Notes under the pieces: generated by a model
What the model was told of the DNA's origin: nothing
The model's database searches: none
What the model saw: the letters and a program-made list of their open reading frames with translations, nothing else
Part shown: one piece after another, positions 15,092 through 18,109 of the stretch
Layout of the letters: every line of letters starts with the position of its first letter
Numbering within the stretch: position 1 is the first letter of the stretch
Position numbers and translations under genes: made by a program
From: an uncultured Vogesella sp.
Lineage (GTDB): Bacteria > Pseudomonadota > Gammaproteobacteria > Burkholderiales > Chromobacteriaceae
Assembly (NCBI GenBank): GCA_946479405.1
Contig: CAMLGD010000048.1
Location: 1 to 18,109, forward strand
Reading direction: 5' to 3'
DNA length: 18,109 nucleotides

Positions 15092-15133
15092 ACTGCGGCC
15101 AACCTTGCGACAAGGTTGGCCGCAGTTGTTTTG
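15092..15133 (+). terminator. Terminator made of two inverted dispersed motifs
   Basis: ACTGCGGCCAACCTTG (15092-15107) and its exact reverse complement (15111-15126) make a perfect 16-bp stem with loop CGA, followed by TGTTTTGG. It lies 25 bp after the DUF748 stop. Each arm holds an exact 12-base copy of the dispersed motif (15093-15104 and 15114-15125). Confidence 0.8.
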
Positions 15134-15201
15134 GCGGTGCGTAGCGGGCTGTTGTATCGGCACGGCACCCGCGGGCAACTCGGCTGGCCACTGGTACAGC
15201 T

Positions 15202-15215
15202 TTGATGGCTATCAA
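15202..15215. promoter_or_regulatory. Perfect FNR/ANR-type box upstream of nrdJ
   Basis: TTGAT-GGCT-ATCAA matches the FNR/ANR consensus fully. Its centre (15208.5) lies 41.5 bp before the start site expected from the TTAGAT -10 element, the standard class II activator position. Confidence 0.72.
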
Positions 15216-15224
15216 GGTCAATAC

Positions 15225-15240
15225 CCGCTATATCTAGTTA
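15225..15240. promoter_or_regulatory. NrdR-like box 1
   Basis: The core CTATATCTAG (15228-15237) matches the NrdR box core C-W-A-T-A-T-A-T-W-G at 9 of 10 positions if W is A or T; flanks match poorly. It overlaps the inferred -10 element, a repressing position. Confidence 0.5.
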
Positions 15241-15243
15241 GAT
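15238..15243 (+). promoter_or_regulatory. Inferred -10 element of the nrdJ promoter
   Basis: TTAGAT (4 of 6 to TATAAT) is called mainly because its distance from the FNR box is exactly that of a class II FNR promoter. No good -35 is present, as expected for such promoters. The start site would be near 15250, giving a leader of about 30 nt. Confidence 0.45.
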
Positions 15244-15256
15244 TCCATTTTTTCTG

Positions 15257-15272
15257 ACACCACATATAGCGG
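15257..15272. promoter_or_regulatory. NrdR-like box 2
   Basis: ACACCACATATAGCGG resembles the 16-bp NrdR box, with an ACAC start and ATATAG centre. Its core lies 32 bp (three helical turns) from the core of box 1, the spacing usual for paired NrdR sites. Parts of both boxes also make a 10-bp inverted repeat (15224-15233 with 15264-15273) that would cover the ribosome site. Confidence 0.52.
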
Positions 15273-15279
15273 GGATGGC

Positions 15280-18109
15280 ATGAATCGGGACAACGGCGCC
15301 GTGTTTGCGGAACAGGATATTTCGCGCGAAGTACTGCTGGAAAAATACGCCAAGAACGGCGAACAGTCGGTAACCGAAGTGCGTCAGCGCGTGGCGCAGG
15401 CGCTGGCCGCGCAGGAGCAGGACCCGCAACGCTTTGCTCCGTTGTTTTTCGAGGCGCTGGATGGCGGCTTCATCCCCGGCGGCCGCATCAACTCCGCCGC
15501 CGGCACCGACCTCAAGGCCACGCTGATCAACTGCTTCGTGCAGCCGGTGGGCGATGCCGTGTCCGAGGCCGAGAACGGCAAGGTCGGCATCTACGAAGCG
15601 CTGCTGCAGTCGGCCGAGACCATGCGCCGTGGCGGCGGTGTGGGCTACAACTTCAGCCGCATCCGCCCCAAGGGCGCGCGGGTGAAGGGCACCAACAGCC
15701 GTGCCTCGGGGCCGGTATCCTACATGCGCGTGTTCGACCGCAGCTGCGAAACGGTGGAATCCGCCGGCGCACGTCGCGGCGCGCAGATGGGGGTGCTGGA
15801 TGTGAGCCATCCGGACATCGAGGCCTTCATCCACGCCAAGGATCAGGGTGATCTGGCCAACTTCAATATCTCGGTGGGCGTGTCCGATGCCTTCATGCAG
15901 GCGGTGGATAGCGATGGCGACTGGGAGTTGACCCACGCCGTGGCGCCGGCGTCCGACGCCTTCCCCGACAGCTACCAGCGCGACGACGGGCTATGGGTGT
16001 ACCGCAAGCTGCGTGCCCGCGAGCTGTGGCAGCAGATCATGCACTGCACCTATGACCACGCCGAGCCGGGCGTGCTGTTCATGAGCAAGATCAACGCCGA
16101 CAACAACCTGTCCTACTGCGAGGTGATCGAGTCCACCAACCCTTGCGGCGAGCAGCCGCTGCCGGACTACGGCTGCTGCGACCTGGGCTCCATCAACCTG
16201 TGCAAGTTTGTGCGCCAGCCGTTTGGCGAGGCACCAAGCTTCGATTTCAAGGCATTCGAGAAGGTGGTGCGCACCTCGATCCGCATGCTGGACAACGTGC
16301 TGGATCTCACCGTGTGGCCGCTGCAGGAACAGCAGCGCGAGGCGCAGAACAAACGCCGCGTCGGCCTGGGCTTCACCGGCCTCGGCGATGCGCTGATCAT
16401 GCTCAAGGTGCGTTACGACAGTGAGGAAGGCCGCAGGTTGGCCGCAAGCATCTCCGAGCATATGCGCGATGCCGCCTACGATGCCTCGGTGGATCTGGCC
16501 ATCGAGAAGGGCGCCTTCCCGCTGTTCGATGCCGACAAGTACCTGGCGGCGCCGCACTGCGCCAGCCGCCTGCCGGACAAGATCAAGGCGCGCATCAAAA
16601 AGCACGGCATCCGCAACTCGCACCTGCTGTCCATCGCGCCGACTGGCACCATTTCGCTGGCGTTTGCCGACAATGCCTCCAACGGCATCGAGCCGCCGTT
16701 CAGCTGGTACTACACCCGCAAGAAGCGCATGGCCGACGGCACGCAGCAGGAATACCTGGTGGAAGACCACGCCTACCGCGTGTATCGCATGCAGGGCGGC
16801 GACACCAATGCGCTGCCGGAATACTTTGTCAGTGCGTTGCAGATGAGCGCGCTGGACCACATGCGCATGGTGGCGGCGGTGGCACCGTACGTGGATACCG
16901 CCATCTCCAAGACCGTGAACGTGCCGGCCGACTACCCGTTTGCCGACTTCGAAAGCCTGTACCTGGAAGCCTGGCGCGCCGGACTGAAGGGCATCACCAC
17001 CTACCGCCCCAACAGCGTGCTGGGCTCGGTGCTGTCGATTGAGCCGACGCCTGCGGCCAACCCTGCGCCCAGCCAGCAGCTGCCGCAGGACCTGGGCAAC
17101 CAGAATGATCCGGACCGCCGCATCACGCTGAACACTGCGCCCAGCCCGGCGCTGGCCAGCCTGAAATGGCCGCACCGGCCCAAGCTCAAGCATGGCAACC
17201 CGTCGTGGACCTTCATGGTGGAAGGCGAGGAGGGCGACTTTGCGGTGATGGTCGGCCATATCGAAGGCCAGCAGCCGGGCGAAGCGCCGCTGCCGTTTGA
17301 ATGCTGGGTCAACGGCGATGTGCCGCGCGGTCTGGGGGCGATTGCCAAGACGCTGTCCATGGACATGCGCTGCCGCGACCGTGCCTGGCTGGGGGCCAAG
17401 CTGGATGCGCTGGCCGCCACCCGCGGTGATCGTCATTACCGTGCCGAGCTGGGCGATGGTCCGGTGGGCAGCAGCGCCGCCGCCGCCGCGCTGGGCCGGG
17501 TGGTGAAATACCGCGTCGAGCAGCTGGGGGCGCTAACGTTGGCCGCAGGCGACACCACCCCGGTGATGGATGCGCTGTTTGCGCGCAAGGAGCCGAAATC
17601 CGGCACCGACGGCACCATCAGCTGGTCGGTGGACGTGAACAACCCGCAGACCGGCGACGACTTTGTGCTGTTCGTGAAGGAACTGGTGCTGCCCAACGGC
17701 CAGCGCCGGCCGTACTCGCTGTGGCTGGCCGGCCATTACCCGCGCGAGCTGGACGGGCTGTGCAAGATGCTCAGCCTCGACATGCGGGTGATCGATCCGG
17801 CATGGATCGGCATGAAGCTGCGCAAGCTGCTGAGCTACGCCGAACCGCAGGCCGACTTCTTCGCCCGCACCCCAGGCAGCGACAAGTCGCAGAGCTGGCC
17901 GTCCACCGAAGCGTACCTGGCGCGGCTGGTGATTCACCGCTACGCCATGCTGGGCATCCTCAGCGAGGAAGGCGTGCCAGTGGAGGAAATGGGGGTGATG
18001 GTGCCGGAACAGGGCGACCTGTTCGAAAGCGCAGTGGTGAGCGTGGCGCCGGCACAGATGGCCGGCAAGGCCTGCCCGGAATGCGGCAACCGCGCGCTGA
18101 TCAAGAAGG
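15280..18109 (+). CDS. nrdJ: Adenosylcobalamin-dependent (class II) ribonucleotide reductase, 3' end missing
   Basis: 943 codons are present and the frame is open to the window edge. The enzyme reduces ribonucleotides to deoxyribonucleotides using a thiyl radical made from vitamin B12 coenzyme, needing neither oxygen nor a second subunit. Visible features: NCFVQPVGD with redox Cys85; [36 protein letters not shown] with Asn287, thiyl Cys289, Glu291 and redox partner Cys300; and APTGTISL followed by NGIEPPF for phosphate binding. A Pro/Ala/Gln-rich linker at about residues 588-606 joins the barrel to a second region ending in the start of a zinc ribbon, [12 protein letters not shown], whose remainder is off-window. 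ATG 15280 follows GGGGA by 4 nt; an ATG at 15274 stops at once. Control by FNR and NrdR is indicated upstream. Three dispersed-motif copies lie within the gene. Confidence 0.95.
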   Translation, partial: MNRDNGAVFAEQDISREVLLEKYAKNGEQSVTEVRQRVAQALAAQEQDPQRFAPLFFEALDGGFIPGGRINSAAGTDLKATLINCFVQPVGDAVSEAENGKVGIYEALLQSAETMRRGGGVGYNFSRIRPKGARVKGTNSRASGPVSYMRVFDRSCETVESAGARRGAQMGVLDVSHPDIEAFIHAKDQGDLANFNISVGVSDAFMQAVDSDGDWELTHAVAPASDAFPDSYQRDDGLWVYRKLRARELWQQIMHCTYDHAEPGVLFMSKINADNNLSYCEVIESTNPCGEQPLPDYGCCDLGSINLCKFVRQPFGEAPSFDFKAFEKVVRTSIRMLDNVLDLTVWPLQEQQREAQNKRRVGLGFTGLGDALIMLKVRYDSEEGRRLAASISEHMRDAAYDASVDLAIEKGAFPLFDADKYLAAPHCASRLPDKIKARIKKHGIRNSHLLSIAPTGTISLAFADNASNGIEPPFSWYYTRKKRMADGTQQEYLVEDHAYRVYRMQGGDTNALPEYFVSALQMSALDHMRMVAAVAPYVDTAISKTVNVPADYPFADFESLYLEAWRAGLKGITTYRPNSVLGSVLSIEPTPAANPAPSQQLPQDLGNQNDPDRRITLNTAPSPALASLKWPHRPKLKHGNPSWTFMVEGEEGDFAVMVGHIEGQQPGEAPLPFECWVNGDVPRGLGAIAKTLSMDMRCRDRAWLGAKLDALAATRGDRHYRAELGDGPVGSSAAAAALGRVVKYRVEQLGALTLAAGDTTPVMDALFARKEPKSGTDGTISWSVDVNNPQTGDDFVLFVKELVLPNGQRRPYSLWLAGHYPRELDGLCKMLSLDMRVIDPAWIGMKLRKLLSYAEPQADFFARTPGSDKSQSWPSTEAYLARLVIHRYAMLGILSEEGVPVEEMGVMVPEQGDLFESAVVSVAPAQMAGKACPECGNRALIKK
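16436..16447 (+). repeat. Dispersed motif GGTTGGCCGCAA within nrdJ
   Basis: A copy with the last base changed, encoding RLAAS. Confidence 0.5.
17051..17062 (-). repeat. Dispersed motif GGTTGGCCGCAG within the nrdJ linker
   Basis: An exact reverse-strand copy, extended to GCCTGCGGCCAACC, encoding PAANP in the low-constraint linker between the two enzyme regions. Confidence 0.65.
17537..17548 (+). repeat. Dispersed motif CGTTGGCCGCAG within nrdJ
   Basis: A copy with the first base changed, encoding TLAAG. The Leu codon is TTG, in a gene that mostly uses CTG. Confidence 0.6.

Noticed and set aside
15127..15279. Cobalamin riboswitch before nrdJ
   Set aside because: Only about 150 bp separate the upstream terminator and the start codon; I see no B12-box-like sequence, and an FNR/NrdR-type promoter explains this space.
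11818..17436. Long antisense open frames opposite the DUF748 and nrdJ genes (up to 524 codons)
   Set aside because: They mirror strongly recognised genes in GC-rich DNA, where antisense stops are rare; their peptides are rich in Arg, Gln, His and Ala with no known motif.

Overview
This GC-rich window (roughly 63-65% G+C by eye) carries tightly packed housekeeping and metabolic genes on both strands. No phage, transposon, CRISPR array, rRNA or tRNA is seen. An elongation factor P with arginine at residue 32, next to its rhamnosyltransferase EarP, together with an AdoCbl-dependent ribonucleotide reductase and a quinoprotein alcohol dehydrogenase, points to a betaproteobacterium. The overall style suggests Neisseriales/Chromobacteriaceae (Vogesella- or Chromobacterium-like); the genus is inferred, not proven.

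Layout. 1-1867 (+): the C-terminal part of an ExaA/PedE-type PQQ alcohol dehydrogenase, a small periplasmic cytochrome c and a LuxR-type response regulator, which together look like a periplasmic alcohol oxidation unit with its regulator. 1968-3427 (+): a LemA lipoprotein and a TPM-domain membrane protein with a Gly-rich tail, overlapping by 4 bp. 3505-4599 (+): a DUF1289 Cys-motif protein and a TPMT-family methyltransferase. 4719-6527 (+): a chemoreceptor with a cytoplasmic C-terminal sensor domain, preceded by a perfect FNR-type box. 6604-7338 (-): a GDT1/TMEM165-family cation exporter under a yybP-ykoY Mn2+ riboswitch. 7436-9963 (-): efp, earP and an exported ParB-like protein. 10074-11585 (-): a gamma-glutamylpolyamine synthetase-like member of the glutamine synthetase family, with a possible 53-codon leader ORF. 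11776-15066 (+): a 1096-residue AsmA-like DUF748 protein. 15280-end (+): nrdJ, cut by the window edge.

The most unusual signal is a short dispersed motif, consensus GGTTGGCCGCAG(GC). Its 10-base core GTTGGCCGCA occurs 17 times in 18 kb, on both strands (8 forward, 9 reverse). Copies lie between genes, often just after stop codons, and inside genes. Two copies form a perfect inverted repeat that makes the terminator-like hairpin after the DUF748 gene. This is how DNA uptake sequences behave in Neisseriaceae, but the motif does not match the Neisseriaceae dialects I know, so it may be an undescribed uptake sequence or another genome-wide signature.

A second theme is oxygen-linked control. Perfect TTGAT-N4-ATCAA boxes lie before both the chemoreceptor and nrdJ. 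The nrdJ box is spaced exactly as in a class II FNR-dependent promoter and is followed by two NrdR-like boxes 32 bp apart.
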